Positions 16,048 through 25,063 are shown, numbered from the stretch's first letter. The stretch: DNA of 64,000 nucleotides from Streptomyces fradiae ATCC 10745 = DSM 40063 (GCF_008704425.1 NZ_CP023696.1:723501-787500); one strand, 5' to 3'. Notes: a model not told the origin generated them from the sequence alone. Translations and numbers: made by a program.

Positions 16048-16893
16048 TCAGCCGATGCCGAACGCCCCGCCGGGCGGCTCGGGCGACGGGACGGCGTCCG
16101 CGTCCCGGACGACCGCCGCGCCCCCGGCCAGGCGCGCCAGGGCCGGGCCGTGCTCCACCCGCGCCGGGAAGGCGTCGGCGGCGGCCCGCCTGGCCAGCCG
16201 GTCCGTGCCGAGCGGCGCGTGGGAGGCGACCAGCACCACGTTGCCGAAGCGGCGCCCGCGCAGGACGCCGGGCTCGGCGATCAGCGCCAGCTCCCCGAAC
16301 ACCGCCGCGAGGGTCGCCACCTGGGAGCGCAGGAACGTGAACGGCGCCCCGTCCGCCAGGTTCGCCGCGTACCGGCCGCCCGGCCTCAGCACCCGCTCCA
16401 CCTCGCGCGCGTACTCCAGGGACGTCAGGTGGGCGGGCACCCGCGACCCGCCGAACACGTCGCCGACGACCAGGTCGGCCGAGCGGGCGGGCGCAGCCTC
16501 CAGCCACGCCCGCGCGTCGGCGCCGTGCACCGTGATCCCGGACCCGTCCGGTACGGGCAGGTGCTCGGCGACCAGCGCGAGCAGCCCGCGGTCGGCCTCC
16601 ACGACGTCCTGCCGCGCCCCCGGCCGGGTCGCGGCGACGTACCGGGGCAGGGTCAGCGCGCCGCCCCCGAGGTGCACCACGTCGAGCGGGGCGCCCTCGT
16701 CGGCGGCGGTGTCCACGACGTGGGCGAGGCGCCGCGCGTACTCGAACTCCAGGTGCGCCGGGTCGTCGAGGTCGACGTACGACTGGGGCGCCCCGTCGAC
16801 GGTCAGCAGCCAGGCCCGCTCCCGGTCGATGTCCGGCATGAGCTTGGCGGTGCCGCCGTCGACGGCGCGCAGGACGGGTACGGGCTCGTTCAC
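16048..16893 (-). CDS. Spermidine synthase-like methyltransferase-fold protein
   Basis: 281 residues. The Rossmann segment VHLGGGALTLPRY (motif I) and VVEADRGLLALV match the spermidine/spermine synthase family; LVVGDVFGG corresponds to the DAFGG motif and FTFLRS follows later. Many actinobacteria carry such proteins without the full polyamine-binding set, so actual polyamine synthesis is doubtful. The GTG at 16893 has GGGAG upstream. Confidence 0.8.
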   Translation of the reverse strand: MNEPVPVLRAVDGGTAKLMPDIDRERAWLLTVDGAPQSYVDLDDPAHLEFEYARRLAHVVDTAADEGAPLDVVHLGGGALTLPRYVAATRPGARQDVVEADRGLLALVAEHLPVPDGSGITVHGADARAWLEAAPARSADLVVGDVFGGSRVPAHLTSLEYAREVERVLRPGGRYAANLADGAPFTFLRSQVATLAAVFGELALIAEPGVLRGRRFGNVVLVASHAPLGTDRLARRAAADAFPARVEHGPALARLAGGAAVVRDADAVPSPEPPGGAFGIG

Positions 16894-17012
16894 CGCCCCA
16901 TTCTCCCAGCGCCGCCGGACGGGCGGACGGCGGCACCCGCCCACCCGGCGCCGCCACCGCGGCCGCCCCGTCACCACCGCTCCGGCGGACACCGCTCCGG
17001 CCACCGCGGGCC

Positions 17013-17085
17013 GGTCACCGGGCCGCCCCCGTGGTCACCGGGCCCCGGTCGTCACCGGGCCCCGGTGGTCACCGGGGCCCGGCGG
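17013..17085. repeat. Four near-tandem GGTCACCGGGCC repeats
   Basis: The word GTCACCGGG recurs at about 17014, 17034, 17051 and 17068 (period 17-20), in the spacer between the tuf3 3' end and the spermidine-synthase-like gene. Each unit carries self-complementary CCGGGCCCCGG, so hairpins can form. Confidence 0.7.
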
Positions 17086-17145
17086 CTCCCACGCCCGGCG
17101 GGCGCCCACGGCACCTCGCCACCGGCGCTCGTCCACGGCGCTCGT

Positions 17146-18321
17146 CTAGAGCACCTCGCCGACCGTGCCCGCGCCGACCGTGCGGCCCCCCTCGCGGATG
17201 GCGAAGCCGAGGCCCGGCTCCAGCGGCACGTCCCTGCCCAGCTCGACGGTCATGGTGACGGTGTCGCCGGGCCGGGCGACGGCGGCCTCCCCCAGGTCGA
17301 CGGCGCCGACCACGTCCGCGGTGCGGATGTAGAACTGCGGCCGGTAGCCGGTCGCCACGGGGGTCGACCGGCCGCCCTCGCGGGCCGACAGCACGTACAC
17401 CCGCGCCGTGAACCGCCGCCGGGGCACGACGCTGCCCGGCTCGGCCACCACGTGGCCGCGGCGCACCGCGTCGCGCGCCACCCCGCGCAGGAGCAGCGCC
17501 ACGTTGTCCCCGGCCTGCGCGCGGTCCATCGGCCTGCCGAAGGTCTCCAGACCGGTGACGACCGTCTCCGTACCGGCGCCCAGCACCTCCACCCGGTCGC
17601 CGACGCGCACGGTGCCGCGCTCGACGGCCCCGGTCACGACGGTGCCCCGCCCGGTGATCGTGAGGACGTTCTCGACGGGCATCAGGAACGGCGCGTCCAC
17701 GTACCGCACCGGCATCGGCACGTACGTGTCGACCGCGTCGAGCAGCGCCTCGATCGACGCCGTCCAGCGCGGGTCGCCCTCCAGCGCCCGCAGCCCCGAG
17801 ACGCGGACCACCGGTGCGGCGTCGCCGCCGTAGCCGTGCGCGGTCAGCAGCTCGCGGACCTCCAGCTCCACCAGGTCGGTCAGCTCGTCGTCACCCGCGT
17901 CGGCCTTGTTCAGGGCGACGACGATGTGGTCGACGCCGACCTGGCGGGCGAGCAGGACGTGCTCGGCGGTCTGCGGCATGATCCCGTCCAGCGCGGAGAC
18001 CACGAGGATGGCCCCGTCGAGCTGGGCGGCGCCCGTGACCATGTTCTTCACGTAGTCGGCATGGCCCGGCATGTCGACGTGGGCGTAGTGCCGGGTGTCG
18101 GTCTCGTACTCGACGTGCGCGATGTTGATGGTGATGCCGCGCCGCGCCTCCTCGGGCGCCCGGTCGATCCGGTCGAAGGCGACGTAGGAGGTGCCGCCGC
18201 CGGAGCGCTCGCTGAGGACCTTGGTGATGGCCGCGGTGAGGGTGGTCTTGCCGTGGTCGACGTGACCCATGGTGCCGATGTTGAGGTGCGGCTTGGTGCG
18301 CACGTAGGCCGTCTTGGACAT
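17146..18321 (-). CDS. tuf3: Elongation factor Tu paralogue (tuf3 type)
   Basis: 391 residues with all EF-Tu GTPase motifs: GHVDHGKT (G1), GITI (G2), DMPGHADY (G3), NKAD (G4) and SGLRALEGD (G5), then domains 2 and 3 ending in [13 protein letters not shown]. It differs from housekeeping EF-Tu at many sites; the usual DCPGH of switch II reads DMPGH and SALKALEG reads SGLRALEG. Streptomycetes often have this divergent third EF-Tu, reported in S. coelicolor as weakly expressed and stringent-response-linked. The start ATG is preceded by a normal site (GGAAAGGAACC). Confidence 0.93.
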   Translation of the reverse strand: MSKTAYVRTKPHLNIGTMGHVDHGKTTLTAAITKVLSERSGGGTSYVAFDRIDRAPEEARRGITINIAHVEYETDTRHYAHVDMPGHADYVKNMVTGAAQLDGAILVVSALDGIMPQTAEHVLLARQVGVDHIVVALNKADAGDDELTDLVELEVRELLTAHGYGGDAAPVVRVSGLRALEGDPRWTASIEALLDAVDTYVPMPVRYVDAPFLMPVENVLTITGRGTVVTGAVERGTVRVGDRVEVLGAGTETVVTGLETFGRPMDRAQAGDNVALLLRGVARDAVRRGHVVAEPGSVVPRRRFTARVYVLSAREGGRSTPVATGYRPQFYIRTADVVGAVDLGEAAVARPGDTVTMTVELGRDVPLEPGLGFAIREGGRTVGAGTVGEVL

Positions 18322-18378
18322 GACGGGGTGGTTCCTTTCCGGAACTCGAAGCGTGAGCGGGGACCCCTCGGCCTTGCC

Positions 18379-18421
18379 GACCCTCCCCCTGCGGGGTCCG
18401 CCGGACGATCCGGGGAGGGTC
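18379..18421. promoter_or_regulatory. Hairpin between a short ORF and tuf3
   Basis: GACCCTCCCC (18379-18388) pairs perfectly with GGGGAGGGTC (18412-18421) around a 23-base loop. On the minus strand it starts at the TGA of the 29-codon ORF and lies about 58 bases before the tuf3 ATG. It could be a terminator, an attenuator or a processing stem. Confidence 0.6.
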
Positions 18422-18509
18422 AGCTTCGGGCGCCGTCCAGGACGATGGCGGCAGCCTTCGGCGCGTCCGCGACGGCGGACGGCGCTGCGAGGAAGGCGTA
18501 CCGGAACAT
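18420..18509 (-). CDS. Possible 29-residue leader ORF upstream of tuf3
   Basis: ATG 18509 to TGA, 29 residues, beginning [13 protein letters not shown] and ending LDGARS. AGGAT lies about 8 bases before the ATG. The codons end mostly in G or C, as in real genes here. Its stop codon sits at the foot of a perfect hairpin, and tuf3 follows in the same direction. This is the classic layout of a leader peptide with attenuator, but it could also be a chance ORF. Confidence 0.35.
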   Translation of the reverse strand: MFRYAFLAAPSAVADAPKAAAIVLDGARS

Positions 18510-18705
18510 GCCGACGATCCTGCCGTGGCGGGGCGCCGGCGTCGACCGCTTTTCCGGCGCACCGGCTGCCCGGCGCCGGGTGCGGGAGGGTCCGGACGGG
18601 TGCGGGCCAGGCCGGCTCCCGCGGGTGCGGCGGGGCCTGGCGCGGTCCCGCCGGGTGCGGCGCCCGTCACGGTGGCCGGGACGGGGTGTCGGTTACGCTC
18701 GCCCC

Positions 18706-19422
18706 ATGCTCGAGCCCGCCGTACGGCCGCAGGCCGGTGCCGCCCTGCGCTGCTCCCGCCTCCTCCTGTCGCCCTGGTCGCGGCTGTCGTTGCTGGTGGG
18801 CCTGCTGGCCGTCGCCGGGGCTGTCGTCGTGGCGTACGAGCCGCACCGCCTCCTGGCGGACGGCGGCTGGCCGCCGCAGGTCGGCGGCGCGGGCGCCGTC
18901 GTGCTGTTCGGCCTCGCGTACGGGGTGTGCACCGCCGCGTTCGTGCCGCGCCCCGTGCTGAACCTCGCGTCGGGCGCCCTCTTCGGCACGCAGGCCGGGC
19001 TCGCCGCGGCCGTCGCCGGGACCGTCGTCGGCGCGGGCGTCGCGTTCGCCCTGGGCCGGGCGCTGGGCCGGGACGCGCTGCGCCCGCTGCTGCGCGGGCG
19101 CTGGGTCGAGGCGGCGGACGGTCAGCTCAGCCGCCACGGCTTCCGCTCGACCCTCGCGATCCGCCTGTTCCCCGGCGTGCCGTTCGCCGCCGCCAACTAC
19201 GGGGCGGCCCTCTCCCGGATGCGGTACGCGCCCTTCCTGCTCGGCACGGCTCTGGGCTGCGTACCGAACACGGCGGCCTACGTGGTCGCCGGGAGCGAGG
19301 CGGCCTCGCCGACCTCCCCGGCGTTCCTGGTGTCGGCCGCGTTCATCGCGGTCAGCGTCACCGCGGGGGCCGCCGTCGCGTGGCGCAAGCGGCACCGGCT
19401 GCGGGCGACCGCGACGCCCTGA
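18706..19422 (+). CDS. TVP38/DedA-like (VTT domain) membrane protein
   Basis: 238 residues, five or six hydrophobic segments. The central FVPRPVLNLASGALFG and the later RLFPGVPFAAANYGAALSRMRY are hallmarks of the VTT (SNARE-associated) family, relatives of DedA with roles in membrane lipid handling. ATG 18706 has no strong Shine-Dalgarno, while TACGCT (18694-18699) ends 6 bases upstream, so a leaderless transcript is likely. Confidence 0.87.
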   Translation: MLEPAVRPQAGAALRCSRLLLSPWSRLSLLVGLLAVAGAVVVAYEPHRLLADGGWPPQVGGAGAVVLFGLAYGVCTAAFVPRPVLNLASGALFGTQAGLAAAVAGTVVGAGVAFALGRALGRDALRPLLRGRWVEAADGQLSRHGFRSTLAIRLFPGVPFAAANYGAALSRMRYAPFLLGTALGCVPNTAAYVVAGSEAASPTSPAFLVSAAFIAVSVTAGAAVAWRKRHRLRATATP

Positions 19423-19632
19423 ACCCGTCCGGCACCGGCACCCCGCCCCACGGGCCCCGCCCCGGGCGCCGGCCGGCGGGCGGCATGGGCCCCGGGCGCG
19501 GCTGCACCGGGACCACCCGGGGCACCGGCACAGCTCCGCGACACCGGATGATCACCGTCCGTTCACCGGGGGGCGGTACGCTGCACCGACCCAAACGACC
19601 GCACACGCACATTTCGGGACGGCCCTGGCCCC

Positions 19633-20505
19633 ATGAATTGGTTCGAATCGCTCATCCTCGGACTCGTCCAAGGGCTGACGGAGTTCCTCCCGATCTCCTC
19701 CAGTGCCCATCTGCGCCTCACTGCCGCCTTCGCCGGCTGGCACGATCCGGGCGCGGCCTTCACGGCGATCACCCAGATCGGCACCGAGGCGGCCGTCCTC
19801 ATCTACTTCCGCAAGGACATCGCCCGGATCGTCTCGGCGTGGTTCCGTTCGCTGACGGACAAGGCGATGCGCGCCGACCACGACGCCCGCATGGGCTGGC
19901 TGGTGATCGTCGGGTCGATTCCGATCGGCGTACTGGGGGTCACCCTCAAGGATCACATCGAGGGCCCGTTCCGTGACCTTCGGCTGATCGCCACGACCCT
20001 GATCGTGCTCGGCATCGTGCTCGGCGTGGCGGACCGGCTCGCCTCGCGTGCCCGCGAGGGCGGCCGGCACCGGGCGGGGCCCGCCCGCAAGGACCTCACG
20101 GACCTGGGCGTGAAGGACGGCCTGATCTTCGGCTTCTGCCAGGCGATGGCACTGATCCCGGGCGTCTCCCGGTCGGGTGCGACGATCAGCGGCGGTCTGC
20201 TGATGAGCTACAGCCGGGAGGCGGCGGCCCGCTACTCGTTCCTGCTGGCCATCCCCGCGGTGCTCGCCTCGGGCCTGTTCGAGCTGAAGGCGGTCGGCGA
20301 GGGACACGTGGCGTGGGGTCCCACGATCTTCGCCACGGTCGTGGCGTTCGGCGTGGGCTACGCCGTCATCGCGTGGTTCATGAAGTTCATCACCACCAAG
20401 AGCTTCATGCCGTTCGTGGTCTACCGGATAGCGCTGGGCCTGGTGCTGTTCGCGCTGATCTGGCTGGGCGTGCTGAGCCCGGACGCGGGCCAGCCGTCCC
20501 ACTGA
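19633..20505 (+). CDS. uppP: Undecaprenyl-diphosphatase UppP (BacA)
   Basis: 290 residues, integral membrane. Both conserved active-site motifs are present: the (E/Q)-rich GLVQGLTEFLPISSSAH near the N-terminus and PGVSRSGATISGGL around residue 180. The enzyme dephosphorylates undecaprenyl pyrophosphate to recycle the carrier for peptidoglycan synthesis and can give bacitracin resistance. TACGCT at 19577-19582 may be the -10. A strong hairpin follows the stop codon. Confidence 0.96.
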   Translation: MNWFESLILGLVQGLTEFLPISSSAHLRLTAAFAGWHDPGAAFTAITQIGTEAAVLIYFRKDIARIVSAWFRSLTDKAMRADHDARMGWLVIVGSIPIGVLGVTLKDHIEGPFRDLRLIATTLIVLGIVLGVADRLASRAREGGRHRAGPARKDLTDLGVKDGLIFGFCQAMALIPGVSRSGATISGGLLMSYSREAAARYSFLLAIPAVLASGLFELKAVGEGHVAWGPTIFATVVAFGVGYAVIAWFMKFITTKSFMPFVVYRIALGLVLFALIWLGVLSPDAGQPSH

Positions 20506-20510
20506 CGGAC

Positions 20511-20535
20511 GGGCCGGCCCGGAGCGGGCCGGCCC
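20511..20535 (+). terminator. Terminator hairpin after uppP
   Basis: GGGCCGGCCC (20511-20520) and its exact complement (20526-20535) flank a 5-base loop, beginning 6 bases after the uppP stop. Confidence 0.75.
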
Positions 20536-20621
20536 ACCGGGCGCCGGCGGCAGGCGTGGCGATCGTCACGGTGCGTGGCGGGTCACAGCGGATCGTCCGA
20601 TCTGCCCACTAGTCTGGTCGC

Positions 20622-20804
20622 ATGTCCAAGCCCGCGTTCGACCCCGCCGTGCCCGCCCCCGACGCCGACGCCCTCAACCGGGCCATCCGCGAACTGTGGG
20701 CGCGCTCGGACGGGCGCCTGACGGCGGACGAGCAGCGGATCTACCAGGCGCTCGTCCTGAGGTGGGCCGCCGCGCAGCAGGGCGACGTCGGCACCGCCGC
20801 GTAG
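20622..20804 (+). CDS. Small conserved hypothetical protein
   Basis: 60 residues, acidic and mainly helical (LTADEQRIYQALVLRWAAA), no recognised motif and no membrane segment. TAGTCT (20610-20615) lies 6 bases before the ATG, so it is probably a leaderless gene. It shares codon bias with its neighbours. Function unknown. Confidence 0.7.
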   Translation: MSKPAFDPAVPAPDADALNRAIRELWARSDGRLTADEQRIYQALVLRWAAAQQGDVGTAA

Positions 20805-20910
20805 CGCTCCTTCCCGGTACGCCCACCCCTCCGGTGGCCCGCCGCGCCGTTCCGGCGCCCGGCGCCGCCGTGACCTGCGATCAAGCGGCAGGGGGCGCAC
20901 GCTTGAGGAC

Positions 20911-21126
20911 ATGGCCTGGCAAGCGCCGATCGTCGTGCACCGGCCCACCCCGAGCGGAGGCCGCCGCGTCACCGCGCGCGGTGACATCCTCGGGCTGGCC
21001 CACAACGACGCCGACCTCGTCGAGTTCCTCCGCCGCGCCGGCCTCGACGAGGCCGACATCGACCTGGACGACCCCGCCCTCGTGGAGTGGCGCGGCGGCC
21101 GCGCCCACCAAGGGGAGGCCGCCTGA
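20911..21126 (+). CDS. Small conserved hypothetical protein
   Basis: 71 residues, soluble, with a basic N-terminus and an acidic C-terminal half (AGLDEADIDLDDPALVEWRGG). GAGGAC is directly before the ATG and CACGCT 8 bases before it could be a -10. No family assignment is possible by eye. It is 106 bases downstream of another small gene in the same direction. Confidence 0.7.
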   Translation: MAWQAPIVVHRPTPSGGRRVTARGDILGLAHNDADLVEFLRRAGLDEADIDLDDPALVEWRGGRAHQGEAA

Positions 21127-21507
21127 GTAGCCACCGGGACGGCGCGCGGACGGGCGGCCCGCGCGACCGCGCCCTGGGGCCCGTGCCGCCCGCACCACCG
21201 GCGCCCGTTCGGCGCCCGCCGCCCGACGCGCCACCGCCCCGCCGCGACGGCCGCCCACCCGTGCCACCGCGCGGCCGGGCACGCCGTCCACCCGGCCGGC
21301 CCCCACCCGTCCCCCGTCCCGCCCCGCGCGTCCGTGCGGCGGGCGGGGCGGGCCCGGGGCCCGGCGGGCGGGGCGGGCCCGGGGGGCACGGTGGGCGGGG
21401 CGGGCCGGGGGGCGCGGCGGCCTCGTACGCCCGGCGCACTGTCCGTGGAGTGATCTCCTCCGCCACACTGGAGTTCCGGACTCTCCCGGTGAGGAGGCGA
21501 GGCGCGG
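21127..21507. other. Gene-free spacer with G-rich repeats
   Basis: This 381-base spacer precedes lnt. No coding frame is convincing. Three copies of a G-rich word (consensus GGGCGGGGCGGGCCCGGGG) lie at 21341-21359, 21366-21384 and 21393-21410; four G runs per copy give it quadruplex-forming potential on the plus strand. Confidence 0.6.
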
Positions 21508-23109
21508 ATGCGGTTGCGGGCCGGGCTCGACGAGGTGGCCGCGCGGCCGTGGGCGTCGCGGTGGGGCCGCGGCGCTGCCGCCGTCCTCGCGGGTGCGGTG
21601 CCCGCGCCGGCGTTTCCGGCGCCGTCGCTGTGGTGGCTGGCGTACGTGGCGCTGGTGCCGTGGCTGCTGCTGCTCGCCACCGCGCCGACCGGCCGCCGGG
21701 CGGCGCTGTACGGGTGGCTGGGCGGCACCGGCTTCATGCTGGCCGTCCACCACTGGCTGCTGCCGAACCTGCACGTCTTCATCCTGGTGCTGGCCGCGCT
21801 GCTCGGGCTGCTGTGGGCGCCGTGGGGGTGGCTGGTGCGGTGGGCGTTCGCGGAGGCCCGCCGGTCGCGGGGGCGTGCGCTGCTCGCGTGTGCCGTGGTG
21901 CCCTCGGGGTGGCTGCTGATCGAGGTGGTGCGGTCCTGGGAAGGGCTGGGCGGTCCCTGGGGGCTGCTGGGCGCCGGCCAGTGGCAGGTGGCTCCGGCGC
22001 TGCGGGTCGCGGCGCTGGGCGGGGTGTGGCTGGTGACCCTGCTGGTGGTGGCGGTCAATACGGCGGTGGCCCTGCTCGTGGTGGTCCCGCCCGTGCGCAC
22101 GGCCGCCGTTGTGGCGCTGGGGGTGTGCGGGGTCGCCATGGGCTCGGCGTGGATGTGGGTGCCGCCCCCGGAGACGGTGGGGCGGGTCCGGGTCGGGGTG
22201 GTCCAGCCGGGCGTGATCGGCGGCCCGGACGGGCCCGAGCGGCGGTTCGCGCGCGGCGAGGAGCTGACGCGGACCCTGGCGGGGCGGAAGGTGGACCTGG
22301 TCGTGTGGGGCGAGAGCAGCGTCGGCGCGGACCTGGCGACCCGGCCCGACCTCTCCGCCCGGCTGGCCGCACTCTCCCGCGAGGTCGGGGCGGAGGTGCT
22401 GGTGAACGTGGACGCGCGCCGCTCCGACCTGCCCGGCATCTTCAAGAGCAGCGTCCTGGTGGGCCCGCGGGGCCCGACCGGGGACCGGTACGACAAGATG
22501 CGGCTGGTGCCGTTCGGCGAGTACGTCCCGGCGCGCGCCGTCCTCGGCTGGGCCACCTCGGTGGGCCGGGCCGCCGAGGAGGACCGCCGACGCGGCACCC
22601 GTCCGGTCGTGATGGCCGTCGGGGAGGGCGCGGAGCTGCGCGTGGGGCCGCTCGTGTGCTTCGAGTCCGCCTTCCCCGACATGAGCCGCCGCCTGGTGCG
22701 CGACGGCGCCGGGCTGCTGGTCGCGCAGTCGGCGACCTCGACGTTCCAGCAGAGCTGGGCGCCCGCCCAGCACGCGTCGCTGGCGGCGCTGCGCGCGGCG
22801 GAGACCGGCCGTCCGATGGTGCACGCGACCCTGACCGGGGTGAGCGCCGCGTACGGGCCGGACGGCGCACGGGTCGGCGCCCCGCTCGGCACGGACCGCA
22901 GCGCGGCGGCCGTCTACGATCTGCCGCTGGCCGCCGCGACGACCCCCTACGCGCGGTTCGGGGACTGGGCCGTGTGGGCGGCCCTGGCCGTCCTGGCCGG
23001 CACGGCGGTGACGGCCGTGGTGGGGAGGGTCAGGCGGACGCCTGCTCCAGGCAGTCCCGTACGACCCGCTCGCACAGCTCGTGGGTCAGCAGCGCGTCCC
23101 GGGCGCTGA
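21508..23109 (+). CDS. lnt: Apolipoprotein N-acyltransferase
   Basis: 533 residues. About six membrane helices occupy residues 20-215, followed by a carbon-nitrogen hydrolase domain. The catalytic triad is visible: E269 in VVWGES, K330 in YDKMRLVPFGEYVP and C384 in LVCFES. The enzyme adds the third acyl chain to lipoproteins after Lgt and LspA. GAGGAGG lies upstream of the ATG. The 3' end overlaps the oppositely oriented oxidoreductase gene by 80 bases, so part of the tail of each protein is encoded by complementary DNA. Confidence 0.93.
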   Translation: MRLRAGLDEVAARPWASRWGRGAAAVLAGAVPAPAFPAPSLWWLAYVALVPWLLLLATAPTGRRAALYGWLGGTGFMLAVHHWLLPNLHVFILVLAALLGLLWAPWGWLVRWAFAEARRSRGRALLACAVVPSGWLLIEVVRSWEGLGGPWGLLGAGQWQVAPALRVAALGGVWLVTLLVVAVNTAVALLVVVPPVRTAAVVALGVCGVAMGSAWMWVPPPETVGRVRVGVVQPGVIGGPDGPERRFARGEELTRTLAGRKVDLVVWGESSVGADLATRPDLSARLAALSREVGAEVLVNVDARRSDLPGIFKSSVLVGPRGPTGDRYDKMRLVPFGEYVPARAVLGWATSVGRAAEEDRRRGTRPVVMAVGEGAELRVGPLVCFESAFPDMSRRLVRDGAGLLVAQSATSTFQQSWAPAQHASLAALRAAETGRPMVHATLTGVSAAYGPDGARVGAPLGTDRSAAAVYDLPLAAATTPYARFGDWAVWAALAVLAGTAVTAVVGRVRRTPAPGSPVRPARTARGSAARPGR

Positions 23110-23938
23110 GCACCTCGCCCGCCCGTACGGCGTCGAGGAAGGCGAGCACGGCCTGCTCGATGCCGCGCTGCCGGGCGACGGGCACCCAGTCGCCGCGCCG
23201 CCGCACGGTCGGCTGGCCCTTGTGGTCGATCACCTCGGCCAGGTTGACGACCTGGCGCTTGGTGTCCTGGCCCGACACCTCCAGGACCTCCTCCGTGGAC
23301 CCGCTCATGCGGTTCATGACGCCGATGGCCGTGAAGCCGTCCCCGGAGAGCTGGAGCACCACGTGGTGCGCGAGCCCGTCGCGGACGCGGGCCCGCACGT
23401 CGACGTGGTCCGCGGGCCCCGGCAGCAGGAACCGCAGGGTGTCCACGACGTGGATGAAGTCGTCCAGGACGAGGGTGCGGGGGTCCTCGGGCAGACCGAC
23501 CCGGTTCTTCTGTATGAGGATCAGTTCGCGCGGGTGCTCGGCGCACTGGGCGTAGGCGGGCGCGTACCGGCGGTTGAAGCCGACCGCGAGGGGCACCCCG
23601 CGCCGCTCGGCCAGCTCCACCAGGCGGCGGGAGTCGTGGAGTTCGTAGGCGAGGGGCTTGTCCACGTACGTCGCGACGCCGGCCTCCAGCAGCCGTGTGA
23701 CGATCTCGGGATGGGCCTCGGTGGGGGCGTGCACGAACGCCGCGTCGAGCCCGGCGGCGAGCAGCGAGTCGAGGTCCGTGTGGCGGCGCTCGGCCGGGAC
23801 GTGGTGCGCGTCGGCGACCCGCTCCAGGGTGGCGGGGGTGCGGGTCTGGAGGTGCAGTGCGACGCCGGGCCGCGACGTGAGGACCGGGAGGTACGCCTTC
23901 TGCGCGATGTCGCCGAGTCCGATGCAGCCCACCTTCAC
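23030..23938 (-). CDS. Gfo/Idh/MocA family NAD(P)-dependent oxidoreductase
   Basis: 302 residues. The N-terminal Rossmann motif GCIGLGDIAQKAYLPVL binds NAD(P); VDKPLAYE is the family EKP-like motif with Asp for Glu, and GFNRRYAP follows. The GTG at 23938 has AGGAG 6 bases upstream. Substrates of this family are sugars or cyclitols; no sugar gene is adjacent. Its 3' end overlaps lnt. Confidence 0.9.
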   Translation of the reverse strand: MKVGCIGLGDIAQKAYLPVLTSRPGVALHLQTRTPATLERVADAHHVPAERRHTDLDSLLAAGLDAAFVHAPTEAHPEIVTRLLEAGVATYVDKPLAYELHDSRRLVELAERRGVPLAVGFNRRYAPAYAQCAEHPRELILIQKNRVGLPEDPRTLVLDDFIHVVDTLRFLLPGPADHVDVRARVRDGLAHHVVLQLSGDGFTAIGVMNRMSGSTEEVLEVSGQDTKRQVVNLAEVIDHKGQPTVRRRGDWVPVARQRGIEQAVLAFLDAVRAGEVLSARDALLTHELCERVVRDCLEQASA

Positions 23939-24363
23939 GGGGGTCTCCTCTCCTGGGGGCCAGTGGCGCCGGTGGGGCCTGGCGCCGTGGCGCCTGCGGT
24001 CCCGTGGCGCCTGCGGTGCCGTGGTGCCTGTAGGGCGGTCCGCCGCAGCATACGTGTGGCGCTCTTCACCCGTGTGCGCGGTGTGCGCCGGCGGCCGCGG
24101 TGCGGCGGCGGGAGGGAGCGGCACAGTGGGCCGGTGCGCGCGGAAGCGACGGGACGGCCGGGCGGAAGCGGTGGTGTGCCGCGGGCCCTGATCGGTGCGG
24201 CGGCGGTGGCGCCGGCGGTGTGCGGGTGCGTGTCCGTGGGGCCCGCGTCCGGCCCGGTGAGGGCCCCGCCGAGCGGGCAGCCGCGGCCGGCTCCGGTGGC
24301 GGTGCGTCCGACCGCGCGGCGGCGCCGGTACGCGCGGTCAGGGCTCCGACCGGACGGCGCGGG
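23939..24363. other. Spacer with a lipoprotein-like open segment
   Basis: This 425-base stretch between divergent-facing ends carries no secure gene. On the plus strand a frame from GTG 24134 reads like a short signal peptide with a cysteine near a possible lipobox (GAAAVAPAVCGC), then turns low-complexity and runs into the complement of the next gene. It could be a small lipoprotein gene, a decayed one, or chance. Confidence 0.3.
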
Positions 24364-24855
24364 TCAGGCGCCCTGGTCGCGCAGGCGGCGGTCGAGACGG
24401 TCGATGGCCGCCCTGACGCCGTCGCCGTACGCGTCGTCGCCGAGGGCGCCGGAGGCCGCGCGGGCCTCGTCGAGGTGTTCGCGCGCCTCGGCCGGGCGGC
24501 GCAGCCTGACGTAGTCCGCGGCCAGGTTCAGGTGCAGGGACGGGTACAGGGCGCGCAGCGCGGCGGCCGTGCCGTGGCGGGCGGGCCGGCCCCCGTCCAG
24601 CGCGTCGGCGGCGGTCAGCGCCCGCAGGTCCCAGGCCAGTTCGTCGTACGGGTCGTCCTGGGCGTCCGCCATGGAGTGGGCGAGCGTGCAGCGGTGCAGC
24701 GGGTCGCCGTCCGCCCCGATCCGCTCCCACAGCGCCTGGAACCGGTTGCGGGCCTCCTCGCGGTCGCCTCCGTGCAGCAGCATCATCGCCTGCCCGATGC
24801 CCGTCATGACCGGGTCGTCCGCCGCACCGGTCGCCACCGTGCCGTCATCCGCCAT
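24364..24855 (-). CDS. Tetratricopeptide-like protein
   Basis: 163 residues, almost all helical. Repeated helix pairs (GIGQAMMLLHGGDREEARNRFQALWERI and LHLNLAADYVRLRRPAEAREHLDEAR) follow the TPR spacing of small residues. The ATG at 24855 has GAGAGGGG upstream. Such proteins act as scaffolds; no partner is evident. Codon use is normal for the region. Confidence 0.78.
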   Translation of the reverse strand: MADDGTVATGAADDPVMTGIGQAMMLLHGGDREEARNRFQALWERIGADGDPLHRCTLAHSMADAQDDPYDELAWDLRALTAADALDGGRPARHGTAAALRALYPSLHLNLAADYVRLRRPAEAREHLDEARAASGALGDDAYGDGVRAAIDRLDRRLRDQGA

Positions 24856-25063
24856 GAGCCGGCCCCTCTCGTCGTCGTCCCCCGACGCTAGCCGCCCGCA
24901 CCCGCCCCACCGGGCAGACGCAGCCGACACCGCCCTCGCGCCCGCCCGCGCCGCGCACACGGGCGCCGCGCGGCTCTCCCCCGACCGGGCGCGTCCCCCG
25001 CCCCGTGGCAGGGGGCCGCCCCTCCCCGCGCGGACGCGGGGCTCCCGTCGCCCCGCCCGCGGA

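Noticed and set aside
14449..18705. A 1657-residue plus-strand protein ending in the VTT membrane protein
   Set aside because: It covers the MFS, synthase and tuf3 genes in wrong frames; only 18706-19422 has protein-like composition.
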